Positions 11,588 through 23,140 of a stretch of DNA of 64,000 nucleotides are shown here, one piece after another; position 1 is the stretch's first letter; each line of letters opens with the position of its first letter. The DNA is taken from positions 1,114,577 through 1,178,576 of the forward strand of contig NW_014575561.1 in the NCBI RefSeq assembly GCF_000708205.1. The letters run 5' to 3'. This DNA is from Mixia osmundae IAM 14324. Its lineage: Eukaryota; Basidiomycota; Mixiomycetes; Mixiales; Mixiaceae. Both the position numbers and the translations under genes were made by a program. The notes beneath the pieces were generated by a model. It did no database searches. It had not been told where the DNA came from and was given only the letters and a program-made list of their open reading frames with translations.

Positions 11588-14023
11588 ATGGTCACACCGA
11601 TCAACAGGCTCACATCGACAGGTATGGCAACCAGTGTGCCTGTCGCGAGTACTTCCAAGCCCGAGCCGCGTCGTATACCAAGGGCGAAACCGAATGCGAC
11701 ACTCTGCTACTTCTCCCCTCGACTTGCATTCACCCACTTTCCCCATCCCCCGCCGGACGAAGCTTTCCTCGCCCAACACTATGCTGTCATTTCGAAGCGC
11801 GAGCAGAGGCTGTGGGGTCAAGTTGGCTACACGGGAGACGACAGTCAACCTGGCTTGCCATCTTGGGCAATCCAGGACGATCCAGACTTGCTACACGATG
11901 GGGGTGATGAAGGAAGCGACGACTACCTGCTCGATGAGGATACCGAGCCAGAGGACGTCATCCCGCCTAGTGCGACTGACGCGACGGTCAACAAGCGAAA
12001 GGGCAAAGAGAAGGCCGAAGCCAGGGCTACAGCGACAAAGGCTGCGCCAGGCTCACGCGAACTCGTCTGGTGGACTCTTGATAACGAGCTCATCTATCAC
12101 TCCTTCTTCCAAGATTTCGGGCCTCTCAACATCGGCTGCCTCTATCGCTTCTGTCTCGCATTACATGCCCTTCTCGAGGCGGCAGAACACAGCCAGAAGA
12201 CGATTGTCATCTACGCGTCTGATCAGCCTGACAAGAAAGCTAATTCCGCCCTGCTTGTCGCTCTCTATGCGATGATCGTGCTTCACTTGTCGCCAGCCGA
12301 CGTGCTCTTTCCACTAGCAGGCCTCGAGTTCAGGCCGTACCGCGACGCAGGCTACGCTCGAGCAGACTTCCATCTCTCATTACAGGACGTCATCTTTGGC
12401 ATGAAAAAGGCGCTTGATCTGCGCTTGCTCAAGCTGGAGGAATTCGACGTCAAGCAGTACGAGGAATTTGAGAAAGTCGAAAATGGCGACTGGAATTTCA
12501 TCACGCCCCACTTTCTTGCTTTCGCGTCGCCCTTGCAACCTGGTTACAAACCGCCTTCAACGCCGTCATCTGCACCTGCCGCTACGTCTGGACTGTCCAC
12601 AAGCCGCCTGCCAAAGCCATTCACGAATGTGCTTGATCACTTTCCCAAGCTGAACGTTCAACTCGTTATCAGACTGAACAAGAAGCTCTACAACGAAGGC
12701 TACTTTGTGCAGAAGGGCATCAGCCATCTCGAGAGTATGTGTCGTCTGCTAAGGGTTTTCGGCTGCTCATGCGAGTTGATTGCAGTGTACTTTGACGATG
12801 GCACAAACCCTACGATGGACATGTGTCGTGAGTTCATTGACATTTCAGAGCGTACGATCAGAGCAGGCGGCGTCGTAGCGGTACACTGCAAGGCAGGATT
12901 GGGCAGGACGGGTACACTGATCGGAGCGTACATGATCTGGAAATGGGGCTTCACCGCCAACGAAGCCATCGCGTTTATGCGAATGATGCGCCCCGGCAGC
13001 GTCGTAGGGTCAGTCGAGCTCTCACGAAGATCCAGCCGCTTTGGCTGAGCGTCGCGGCTACTCTGTGACAGGCCCCAGCAGCATTATCTCTATCAGAATC
13101 AGCTCGTGTGGTCTCAATGGGCAGCTCTAGACAGCTACCGCGCGGCACAAGCTGGCGCGGGAGGCATCACCAAGCCGGCTGACATCGTCCTCGAGACGAA
13201 TGGCCAGACAACAGCTACCCTTGAGCCAGCTCGACCAATGACACCGCCGCCTGAGCCAGAGGCCGTCACGATACCCAAGACGCCCATCCGCGCTCGTGAA
13301 GTGACACCTGTCAATGCCAATCTGACTGTGCCTGGTCAACCACGCAAGACGCCAGGCTCGAAGGGCAAGCATCAGATTGCAGCACCCGAAGCGCTAGATG
13401 ATTCGATCGATGAGGAGAATATCGAGCCGGAAGCAGATCCGCTGGACGCAAAGTCGAGTCCGCAGATGGTCACCCGCGAACTGCCTCCCAGTCCCGTCAA
13501 GGGTATTCCGGTACCGATCACCAGGAACAACCGTGTCGCACGACCGAGACAAAAATCCGTGAGCTCTGCGAGCAGCCGAAATGGCGATCAGCACAGCGAC
13601 AAGGAAAACAGTAATCAGAGCGCAAGGGCGCGAGTTCCTCGATCGCTCGCCAGCAAAGATCTCGGCCAGCTCGTCGAGACCGCAAAGAGCGTAGCGAGCA
13701 AAGGCAGTACTCCCAGCGTGCTCGCTTCGGACGACGACGATTCACATTACAATCTACGAGCATCGCGGTCGAATTCGATCAACAAGATTTCAGATGTCAC
13801 GCCTATCGTGCCAGTCAAGAACCCATCGCCTAGCAGATTGCCAAAGCGTGTTCAAGTCAAGAGGCGTACGCCGACCACATCTTCCCAGCCGCTCTCGAAC
13901 CGATCTCGAGAGCCGTCTTTGGGCCTCAGCGAGCGTCGCAAGGTATCTGGAGGAAGTCACGAGGCTGCAGTGAAACCTACGAGAAGCGTTCGAGCAAGGC
14001 GCAGTGCTTCGCAGCAAGAATAA
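11588..14023 (+). CDS. CDC14: Dual-specificity phosphatase Cdc14
   Basis: Phosphatase of 773 residues that reverses CDK phosphorylation at mitotic exit and in cytokinesis. Exons 11588-12734, 12786-13008, 13072-14023. The signature loop reads AVHCKAGLGRTGTLIGAYMI (Cys nucleophile and Arg). Also present are the N-domain motif SFFQDFGPLNIGCLYRFC, the conserved YFDDGTNPT and the acidic-loop/PQQH element rejoined across intron 2 (VVGPQQHYLY). About 160 residues precede the conserved start of the family, with an acidic Asp/Glu patch, longer than in yeast Cdc14. The C-terminal 310 residues are Ser/Pro/Arg-rich, probably disordered, with many SP/TP sites. Intron 1 (51 nt, 12735-12785) has no stop and keeps frame. 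It converges on EMG1 with 127 bp between stops. Confidence 0.96.
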
Positions 14024-14150
14024 TTAGTCGGAGTCTTGCTTACAAAACATCATCTTTGATACTTGTTGATTGTAGTAAAGCAACACTTGCAGAGGGTAAT
14101 ACAAGCATTCGAGCACATGAATACAGAATTGGCCTTGAGCTGAGATCGGT

Positions 14151-15351
14151 TCATAGTACACCGAGCAAATCTTCCATTGCGCAGGTAAACTAAGGCGCCG
14201 TGTGAGTTCAGATGGGATGTAGCAGAAGGCGAGCTTACCTTGCCACAAGCGACGGAAGCGCTTAAACTATACTGGCTAATGGCAATCTTTTCGTCGACCA
14301 TGTGGTCTGCGAAGTTGTCCGGTCCCGATGCCATAGCGCCCACAAAGACGACGACGGAAGCATCCCGAGGTAGCGTTGGCAAGTATTCTGATAATCTGAC
14401 TGGCTTCGAGTCGAATGAGAGAGCTGCGAGTACATGGTCAAACGACTGCGGGAGTGGAAGGAGTGATGCGACGTACTGATCTTGTACGAATTGCTCGGCA
14501 GATGATCGGTGATAGGATTCTGTTTGCACTGTGTCAGCACAGCGACGAGCCGAAAGGTGATGACCGCTCGCCTTGATGACTTTGAGTAGCTTTTCAGAGC
14601 CGGTCACGCTACGAATGCTCAGCCGATGCAGCAGTTGCACTGTCGCCCTCGATCAGCTCTTGTTTCGCTCATTCAGGCGTATGAGAGCGCACCCATGAGA
14701 CCGGAGAAGCGCTTAAAAGTACGGGGTATGCGTACGGTCGGATTGACTTCGATGAGGACGCCTTTGGCCGTGTGAATGTAGACTTGTAGCAGACCTGCCT
14801 TGTTGATGGGCGAGTCTAGCAATGTCAACAGACACTTGAAGACAGCAGCTCGTCAGCTCGGATTTCGCTGAGGAGCAGGCAAGGCTTGCCTGATGGGTGA
14901 TGTCGGGTCTTGCAGAGGCGACCTCTCGGTTCATCTTTGACAGAATCCCTTGATGACTGACCCACGGAAGCTGTCAGATCCGGAGATGCACTTTCTAGCG
15001 TCGGGCAACTCACTCGTCGCAATTGAGGAGGGTATAGCGGTCGTCGCTCGACTTGCCGTTGCGATTGGTCGAGCCGGCATAAGTGACTTTGTATGTCTCG
15101 AGACAAGCTTGCTCGAGCACGACGATCAACCTCCTCGTCTTCTCTTTCTCTTCAGACGTCTTTGGGATCCTGGGCGCAGATGGCTTGAGCGAGGGAGACG
15201 GCGGGGGCCTCTTTCTAGAATTTTGCATGCCGTCGCTCGCCGTTGAAGTCGATGCAGCGGGCTCAAAGGGCGTTGCGCTCGCTGACAGGGGACCGTTACT
15301 ACCTGTTGCCGGTCTGAGCGAGGCTGACTTGGCCTCTGCTGCCGTTGCCAT
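14151..15351 (-). CDS. EMG1: Ribosome biogenesis pseudouridine methyltransferase Emg1/Nep1
   Basis: SPOUT-class methyltransferase that N1-methylates a hypermodified pseudouridine of 18S rRNA and is needed for small-subunit assembly in the nucleolus. The model gives 293 residues in seven exons (complement): 15014-15351, 14890-14956, 14693-14834, 14572-14639, 14477-14519, 14239-14423, 14151-14189. Motifs: [25 protein letters not shown] joined to [61 protein letters not shown] and the C-terminal [18 protein letters not shown]. The last is split by a 49-nt intron at 14190-14238. Two introns, 14520-14571 and 14835-14889, have GC donors. The first 80 residues are a low-complexity extension. The neighbouring gene on the same strand is only 117 bp upstream. 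Confidence 0.95.
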
Positions 15352-15468
15352 CTCGTGCGAGCGAGCTCAGTGTGGGCCGTCACTCAATTTCAGCAATCGC
15401 GCGCAAAACCGCAAGTCCGACTGAACGGTCATGTTGCGTGACATGTGACATGCGACAATGTAGCGATC

Positions 15469-16157
15469 TCAGTCGACAACAATGACCCACTCGAGCGCAG
15501 TCGCTAGGCGGAGCTGCTCTCCTTCAATCTGCATCCTCTGTCAGCAGTTCCCCTGGTCGCGAGATCGGCAATGCTGCTGACCTTTCGAAGCATGGATTGG
15601 CATTCGAACAGCACCGAGCGAGCATTCTTGTCGAGTTCCTTGGCGATGTCAAGGCGCTCTGAAAGCTCGCCGCTCGCACCATCACCCTTGTGAAGAGCAC
15701 GTCGGTGCTGATCTGACAAGGTCTTGAGCAACGACTCCGTTGCCTCGACGCGCACGATGAGGGCTTCGACGCCCTGCTCGAGTACGAGCTCGCGAGCTTG
15801 CTCATACTGTGTCGATGCAGCTTCGAGCGTGCTCAGTGGTACATCATCCAGGTCAGGAGGCAGCTGAACAAGTGAAGTGCAGTATCGCTTCAGGTTGTCC
15901 AATCGGACCGTCTCTCCTGATGAGGCGGTGGCAGACTCATACGTGGGTGGAATGCTGTCTTGAGAGCCAACTGGGCTTCTGTGCCTGAAGATCTGCAGGC
16001 TTTGAGTGTGCCATATACACACGAAGCACGAGAATGGCAGCCGACCTTTGTGATCCAGGCGTGATGAGCGTGACCGTCTTTGACGTCGGCAGGAACGAGA
16101 CTTGATCCTCTCCTTCGCAGTGCTTGCATGATCTGCCGAGAGGAGAGAAGGAGGCAT
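15469..16157 (-). CDS. Small coiled-coil protein of unknown function
   Basis: Not recognised. The best model has exons 16102-16157, 15582-15999, 15537-15469 (complement) and gives 180 residues. A Ser-rich N terminus is followed by a charged, leucine-heptad-rich stretch from about residue 55 to the end (LPPDLDDVPLSTLEAASTQY, LDIAKELDKNARSVLFECQ), which suggests a helical partner protein such as a small kinetochore, tethering or mediator-type subunit. The C-terminal intron (44 nt, 15538-15581) is firm because it moves the frame onto RMQIEGEQLRL and a stop at 15469. The first intron as modelled is 102 nt; a two-intron variant with a different N terminus is possible. The gene diverges from PUP2 with 152 bp between start codons. 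Confidence 0.6.
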
Positions 16158-16309
16158 GCTTGTCTGCGCTCGACAAGATGAGGTCACGGAGAGACTGAGC
16201 CAGTCAGGACGATTGCAATATTGATCGGTCTCGCGCGTGAAGCTGACGCGTTTGCAATTGTGAGAGGGCAGATCCACCCGGCGAACCGTCGCCCGCTCGC
16301 TCGTCGCCC

Positions 16310-17425
16310 ATGTTTCTCACCCGGTCAGAGTATGATCGTGGGGTGTCCACCTTCTCTCCAGAGGGGCGTCTCTACCAAGGCGAGCTCCCTTGAGCTGCTG
16401 AATCGAGGCCCCACGCTGACGAGGCACACAGTCGAATATGCCATCGAGGCTATCAAGGTCTGCCGACGCCTTGGCATCCCATAGGCCCTGCTGAACTTGG
16501 ATAACGACCGGTGACAGCTTGGATCGACAACAGTAGGCGTACAAACGGCAGAAGGTGTCGTGCTGGGCGTAGAGAAGCGAGTCCAGTCGTCTCTGCTAGA
16601 GAGCTCGAGTATCGAAAAGATCATGGAGATCGACTCTCATCTCGGTTGCGCCATGTCCGGTCTCACTGCAGATGCTCGAACGATGGTCGAACATGCCCGC
16701 AATACTTCTCAGGTCAGCCCCCTCACCCTGTCTTGCTCGGCCAGCACTTTTGTTCTGACACAGCGGTCGTCGACAGAATCATGCCTTCACGTTCAACGAG
16801 CCTATCAAGGTCGAGTCTGTCACTCAGGCCGTCTGCGATCTCGCGCTACGGTTCGGTGAATCGACTGCTGACGATGAGCCTATGATGGTCAGTCGACTGC
16901 CCGCGCGACACGTAAGCGTAATGCTCATGGCGAGCGCAGAGTCGGCCGTTTGGTGTCGCGCTTCTCATCGCAGGGCAAGACGAGCACGGTCCGCAGCTCT
17001 ACCATGCAGATCCATCCGGCACCTTTATGCGCTACGACGCAAAAGCGATCGGATCGGGCTCAGAGGGCGCCCAAAGTGAGCTACAGGATAGATGGCACAA
17101 GGTATGCACCACGCCAGCTTCAACTGTACCAAAAACTGAGCCTCCTACGCCCCTCCGCTTCTAGTCACTGACGCTGGCAGAAGCCCAAGTGCTCGTGCTC
17201 AAAGTGCTCAAGCAAGTCATGGAAGAGAAGCTAGACGATTCCAACGTCCAGCTTGCTCAGATCACGCCAAAAGATTCATTCAGGATACTCAAGGACGATG
17301 AGCTCAAGGCCATCATTGCCAAGATCGAAGATGCACCTGCAGACCCGAATGATCCTGCAGGGCCGGCACAGCCAGGCTCGGCAGCACCCGCACCTGTAAC
17401 AGGTTCTGTACAAGGCGCAGCCTGA
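16310..17425 (+). CDS. PUP2: 20S proteasome alpha-5 subunit
   Basis: Alpha-ring subunit of the 20S proteasome, 274 residues in six exons: 16310-16379, 16432-16457, 16518-16712, 16777-16887, 16940-17101, 17165-17425. Diagnostic stretches are [13 protein letters not shown] and [16 protein letters not shown] (the alpha-subunit N-terminal gate signature), [37 protein letters not shown] and [16 protein letters not shown]. Intron 1 (16380-16431) has a GC donor (GCGAGC) and is required to join LYQ to VEYA. The C terminus carries about 30 extra Ala/Pro-rich residues compared with the usual subunit. The stop lies 38 bp from the FMP25 stop, so the two transcripts must overlap. Confidence 0.96.
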
Positions 17426-17463
17426 TATTGCATTCTAGCGAACAAAGAGGGTGCATCTTCTTA

Positions 17464-19581
17464 TCAGACAATACGCCAGTATACAGCTGTAGACCCATGA
17501 CCAGCAACAATGGCCTCTTCGACCATCTTGCGACCCTCCACCTTCGTCGCCGTCGCGAGCTGCAGGCGATGGTGAGCCATAGGACTCGGTGTGCCCGAGC
17601 TAAGCGCGCTCTCGGGCGCATTCGAGATCTTGGCCGGGTTGGGGTAGGGTAATGGCGGAAGATGCTGGGGAACAGCGAGATTAGATCGCTTGCCCGTGCC
17701 TAGCTGATAGCTTTCGTTGTGACCTGGTCATATTGCTAGTCAGTGGCCGCAGGTCGCTTAGCAGGGCAATAACGGACCCCATACAAAGACATCTCGACCA
17801 AATTTGGCATCGTGCTGTACGACTGCGTTGTCGAGCGTGATGGCGCAATGCGTGCTTGAGACAGACAAGTCATGTACGGCGATCGGCGCAATCGATTGGT
17901 GATGATCTGACCACTCGAGCAGACCGCTGATCGTCTTCACTTTTGTCGGCGAACCCTGATGGGCCCAAGCCGCATTACCGATCTGACCGAAGCGACCATT
18001 ACCGCATGCTAGAACCTCTATCGACACATTGCCCGTCCTGATCTCATTTCGCGTCACGACGAGATAGGTCGTATCGCCTCCAGCTGCGACTTTATCGCAC
18101 TTGACGGCGACAGAAGCAGGGAAGCTCTTCGTCAGCGGAAGCTCTGTCGGCGTCGGGATCGTCGGGAATGCCATCTGTGGGCCGAGACCGAGCTGGCCAT
18201 AGCTATTTGCGCCCCATGTCAAGATCCTGCCCTCCTTGGTCTTGGCCACACTGTGCCTCGCGCCTGCAACGAGCTGGTCTATCGCCACGCCACGTAGCGA
18301 TGGCAGCTCATGTAGGACAGTGCAGAAACGTATGTCTGCCTGAGCACTATCGCTCTTGTCGCTCGTCTTGATCGCTTCAGCGTTGTAGTTCGCGAGCTTG
18401 CCAATCGAGTCGCCCAGCAGCCTATCGTAAGACTTGTCAAATTCGACATCGAATCCGTCCGGTATCATCTGTATCTGTTGTGGCGGTGGCATATCGCCAG
18501 GCTGGTCCGTCTTGCGTGTCGTAGTGAACAACTGTACCGCCCGAACGCCTAGCTGGCCGTTGGAATTACCACGAGAGCTGGCAGGTACAGCAAAAGCACG
18601 ACCTGCAGTCGTCAAAGCGAGCACATGATCGCTACCTGACGAGACGGTCACAATGTTCTCGCCGGAAGCTAAAGCCACATTGGTGGTCAGCTTCTCGGTG
18701 TCAACGCCGGGCGGCCTTGAGCCCCACAGCCAGGCTATGTAGCTCCAGTACGAGTATGATTTGTTCTGTTGGCCCATGGCCTGATGTGCAGCGTTGGCCG
18801 CGATCAGCCAGACCTCGCCCTTCTTCGACAAAGCATAGATCTTCTCGCTCGTAGCTGCGACTTGGATGATATTCTTGCCTTGTAGCGTCTTTCTGGGTTT
18901 GATGTCGCCTGTCTCCCGCACAGTATTGTCGAAGCCATCGCCCCATTGTAGCAGATCGCCATGCTCGTCGATAGCCACTGCTCTGCTCTTAAGCAGCTAT
19001 ACCGTTGAGTCAAAGCGCAACTTGCCTGCGTATTTCTCGTGCAATACGAGTTCCCTCAACGCGACTCCGTCTAGCAGCACGAAAGGCTTGGGCTGCTTGA
19101 TGACCTCTACGTCTGGCTGGTGAGGCGCCGTAACGTTATGTCTGCGCGGGTAATGAACGACGCCGGGCAAATGTGCGGCCGAGCCGACTTACTTGTTCGA
19201 GCCCCACAAGAACAATCCTCGGGTTCTGTGGCCTTCGTGCAGTTGGTAGTGCTCTATAGCGGACTCGTTGGAGATGTGATCGCCAAAGAGCGTCAATCGG
19301 ACTGTCTCTTCTACCGCAACCCCAAGTAGTACCAGACCTAGCCGTCCTCGCATCCTGCTGTTCCCTACTGCATCCGCATCAGAGGCTGATGAATGTGTCT
19401 GTCTGCTAGCTCCGGCATGTGGAGGGGTCGTACGCAAGGCTGTGGGACGATGAAGCGTCGCTGTCGCAGTGCTCGATCGTCGAGCTGACATGACCACATG
19501 CGATGATCGTAAGCCGCTTGACAGCCTGTATATCATGCGAGGGCATGCTCCTGCTACTTGTGAGCTATGCCGCAGCGTCAT
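17464..19581 (-). CDS. FMP25: Mitochondrial RCC1-repeat protein Fmp25
   Basis: Protein of 654 residues, exons (complement) 19193-19581, 19026-19141, 17778-18977, 17464-17723. The first 90 residues are Arg/Ser/Thr-rich and read as a mitochondrial targeting sequence; a later in-frame ATG could also serve. A short hydrophobic segment (LGLVLLGVAV) follows. RCC1-type blade repeats then run to the C terminus: LFLWGSNKHN, GDLLQWGDGF, GRILTWGANSYGQLGLG, VLACGNGRFGQIG and VFVWGHNESYQLGTGKR. Yeast Fmp25 is an inner-membrane protein linked to complex III assembly; that role is taken from the family. The intron 18978-19025 uses a GC donor (GCAAGT), and without it the frame hits a stop. Confidence 0.9.
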
Positions 19582-19981
19582 TGAGCTGGTGTGCGGTGTC
19601 GTCGACTGTGCGGACTTGAGCCAGTTTTGCTGATGCTCGAAGTTGACATTCCCCACGCGGGGAAAATCAATCCAATCCTGGACGCGGCGCAGATCTAGCC
19701 GCACTGGGCGAGCCGCGGTTTGGTGAGAATCTACGTCTACCGCGAAGAGGGTATAAGACCGGGCGAGACGTCAGTCTGCTCACCTTGGTCTCCTTTGATC
19801 AACTTGTCAAGAGGCAGCGCTTCATTGCGTCCTTGTCTCGTACTTGCCAGTTGTCGACTCGCCTCAAGCAGGCCTCGAGAGCAGCGCTTCATTGCGTGTT
19901 TGTTCTCGTCGCCGTCACATCAGCCCCAAGCAAGTAGCAAGCAAAGTCAAAGCACACAAGGAGGATCGGCCGTCTGCAAAG
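19582..19981. repeat. FMP25/PL14 divergent promoter with a 17-bp direct repeat
   Basis: A 400-bp intergenic region between divergent genes. The sequence GCAGCGCTTCATTGCGT occurs at 19814-19830 and again at 19881-19897 in the same orientation, 67 bp apart, with related CTCG-rich sequence around each copy. This is either a small tandem duplication or a repeated factor site upstream of the secreted lyase. Confidence 0.6.
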
Positions 19982-22293
19982 ATGTCACCGAGCCAACACA
20001 ATACCAAGACTCGCAGAGCGGCAACATGGCTCGCCTTGAGCGCTGTCGCGGCATCGATGATGAGCGTCTCTGCTGCTCATCTCGACAAGAAGGCACAACA
20101 CGCTTTCCACCGCCCGAGCGAACATGCCGGTCATGGTGCGGCCGAGTGGGTCAGCTTAGGCTCTGGATTTACCGATATTCCGGCAAAGCCAACCGCTTTT
20201 GGCGGAGTCGGCAAGATCGCAGTGTCCGCTCACTCTTTCGTCAACGATACCCCAACGGGTACCTACACGCTCAACCTACGTACCGTTGGTAAGATCGTCA
20301 ACAATGGCGACGGCAGCGATACTTCGTCTGGCACGTCGTCCGATCAAACCAATAGCACCCTATCGTCTACCACTTCAGTGGGCGCACCCACGACTACTTT
20401 TGCCCTTGCCCCAGAGGCAACAGAGCTCGTCAATACCAAGAACCCCAAGGCAGCCCTCGAGGCATCGGAAGAAGCAACTGCAACAACCTCTTCGCGCTCT
20501 GCCAGCGCGAGCGCATCTGCGACGACCGTGCCTGCAGGCGAGCCCACCGCAGCACCTGCTCCTTCGTCCTTGGGTGTCAAACTAGTCACATCGTCCGAAG
20601 CCAATCTGCCGACGCCTCTCAAAGCTTGGCATGGTCCTGGCTCGATGACTGCAATCTCTGAATGGACGACCGCGTTCAAGTTCAACCACTGGGCGTGGGG
20701 CAGCGACAATGTCAAGATTCAGAAGGGCAACCCTCCTGCTAGTCAGTGGTCATCGGCTGGCAAGGCTTCCGATGACTATGTCAACAAGAACAACTCGCTC
20801 AAGGCGCTCTATCCCAAGGGCACCTGGTCGCCGGGCAACAAGCCTGTCGGTGGCTTTGGCTTCAACGCAATACCCAGTAAGCTGCCATCTGTGACTGCCT
20901 GTATATGAGCTCATGGGCTATCCAGTGCCGATCTCTGGAAGCAACAATGTCTCGCTCGCCTACAGTGTCTTCTTCCCGAAGGACTTTGACTTTGTGCTCG
21001 GCGGCAAGCTTCCAGGTCTCTATGGCGGCCATACTGCATGCTCTGGCGGTGTGGCAGCTGAAGACTGCTTCTCAACCCGTTTGATGTTCCGCAAGAACGG
21101 CATGGGCGAGCTCTATCTCTATGCTGCCCGAGACAAGCAGGTCGAAGCACTCTGTACCCTCCCTCCGCTCAGTTGGTGCGATGCCGTCTACGGCATGTCA
21201 ATCGGTCGTGGCAGTTGGACGTTCAAAACGGGCGAATGGACCAACATCCGTCAGGACATCTGGCTCAATACGCCCGGCAAGGCCAATGGAGGCTTCAACA
21301 TCTGGGTCAATGACGAGCTCAAACTACACTCTGATACCGTCTTCTATCGAGGCGCTCGAGGTGCAAGCAGCGGTACCGTCAAAGTTGGCGGCTACGTCTT
21401 GCTGTTTGATTCCAAGGTCAATCCTGGCTTCTCGACCTTCCCTGCACCAGCGGGCGCACCTCAAGTCGCCCCTACGTGTGCACCGACCGCTGTGACCATT
21501 CCAGGCGAAACCGGTGAGCTCATTGGCAGTGTCTCCGGTGTCGCTACCGCAACTGCGACATCGTCGCTGTCCGTTGGTCCTATCAAGGCTGGTGTCCGAA
21601 CAAAGACGCTCACCAAGACCCTCACTCGTCACGTCACGATCACGGACTACAAAACGAAGACGGCCGAGACAAAGCTTGTGACCGAGCATAGCACGACCAC
21701 TAAGGAAGTGCGCAGATACAAGACAGTCACTGTGACGCCCACTGCTCAAGCTAAGATCATTGCCAATCCGTCTGCGTTCCGCTTCATTTCTGCTACCTCT
21801 GCCAAATTCTCTACAACAGAGATGCCCTCGTCTGCGCCAACAGCAGCGCCGACCCTGGTGCTTCAGCAGCGCGCGTTCAAAGTGACGACGAAGACAGTCC
21901 ACAAGACCGTCTTCAGGACAAAGTATCACACTACGACCAAGACGCGCACCATCCACCCTACAAAGACGATCGAGGCTGTCAGGACGAAGACGACGACGGA
22001 GCATCGTACGAAGACGACGACTGTAGGCGTAGCAGCCTCGACGTCGACAGCGATCGCCAAGGGCACTGGCTCGGGTAGCAAAGCTGTCGCCAAGGCATGG
22101 AATGCGTCTAACTCCAAGACGGACACGCAAGTGCTCGGCATCATGGTAGGCCGCCTTCTGGACCGCGATGCGCGTTTGCTGATCAGAAACCGGACAGGCG
22201 GACACCTTTTTCGGTGGCTCAACGAAGCAATACTCAAGTCCAAGGGATCAGAACAGTTGGTTCCGCGATTTCTCAATATATGTGTGGTCTTGA
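19982..22293 (+). CDS. Secreted polysaccharide lyase of family 14 type with a Thr/Lys-rich insert
   Basis: Secreted protein of 736 residues; exons 19982-20876, 20926-22145, 22198-22293. Residues 1-32 form a signal peptide ending near MSVSAAH. A Ser/Thr/Ala-rich linker runs to about 195. A PL14-like (alginate/glucuronan lyase) jelly-roll follows: FGFNAIPMPISGSNNVSLAY, FPKDFDFVLGGKLPGLYGG, CFSTRLMFRKNGMGELYLYA and WTNIRQDIWLNTPG. The last strand of the fold (GIMADTFFGGSTKQYS to the C terminus) is encoded after a roughly 250-residue Thr/Lys/Ser-rich segment and a 52-nt intron, so the domain is interrupted (see findings). If intron 22146-22197 is ignored the frame reads on to 22394 into an unrelated tail. 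Expected role: depolymerising uronate-containing polysaccharides at the cell surface or outside; the substrate is unknown. Confidence 0.85.
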
Positions 22294-22416
22294 TCTTCAC
22301 CAACACTCGACAACTTCGACACGACCTTGTTGGCTGCACATGTATTGTCTGTATTGCATTTCTTGCGTTATCCATCTGCTCCTTGCCAGCCTAAGGCGAT
22401 ACAATGCTGATCGGCA

Positions 22417-22932
22417 TCAGATTCCTTGGCTGATGATCTGATAGACTGCAACGAAAGAGGTGATGTAGAGCCCGAAGAGGCCGATATAGTGGAAGCTGCC
22501 TCGGAGACGCAACTTAGGATCGCCAGAGAGGTAGCCGAGCGTGTACACGACCCGTCCGGCCAGACTGATCAGGCCAAAGGCGGAAGCAACTCTGGGTGCA
22601 GCCAGACCAGCAACAAGGAGAGCATAAGTGAGCATGGGCGCTTGTTCTAGCGTGTTCAGATGTGCACGGTTGGCACAGGCAAATTTGCGCGCTTCGGGGG
22701 ACGATTGAAGCTGTTCATCAGACACAAAGGTCTGGGGGTATTTGATGCCTGATGCCTTACGCGCTGCACCCACTGTACGCACACCCGATCTCAGAGCTGC
22801 TTGCTGCTGCAGGCCCTACTGACCTCGGGTTGTCTGCCAGAAATTGAGCAGGCCGAACGAGAGACCGACACCGAGAACGAAGCCATAGTTGGCAGGGATA
22901 GCCTTTGCGATGTATTGATCCATGTTAGTCAT
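22417..22932 (-). CDS. MAPEG-family microsomal glutathione S-transferase 3-like protein
   Basis: Membrane protein of 154 residues (151 if the second ATG at 22923 is used). Exons (complement) are 22824-22932 and 22417-22772, with a 51-nt intron. Four hydrophobic helices are visible, with family motifs YGFVLGVGLSFG, WQTTRVGAARKASGIKYPQT, the signature RAHLNTLEQAP, and GYLSGDPKLRLRGSFHYIG. MGST3-type proteins act in the ER membrane as glutathione transferases or peroxidases on lipid hydroperoxides. It converges on the PL14 gene with 123 bp between stops. Confidence 0.93.
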
Positions 22933-23140
22933 GATGAGGCCCATCTTATTGAATACTCTCTGGTCTGTTGCCTGATGCCGAAGAAGCTGTGCCGACCAGG
23001 ACTGGACGCGCGGTTTGCCGAGCAGCCGGAATGCGAACGTCGATCGTCGATCGTTTCGTCATCTCGACTCGTAAGCAGTAAATGCAGGAATTGCAGCAGG
23101 ACCACGTCGATGCTAACGCAAAGTAAGATCTCGAGCTTCA

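Noticed and set aside
16309-16312. Back-to-back ATGs sharing CATG: PUP2 start at 16310 and a minus-strand ATG at 16311
   Set aside because: The minus-strand frame from 16311 soon stops and needs odd splicing to reach the coiled-coil gene; a start at 16157 gives a coherent model with a normal divergent spacer.
22198-22394. C-terminal tail of the PL14 protein read without the last intron
   Set aside because: The unspliced frame is unrelated to the family, whereas removing 22146-22197 restores the conserved last strand and ends at 22293.
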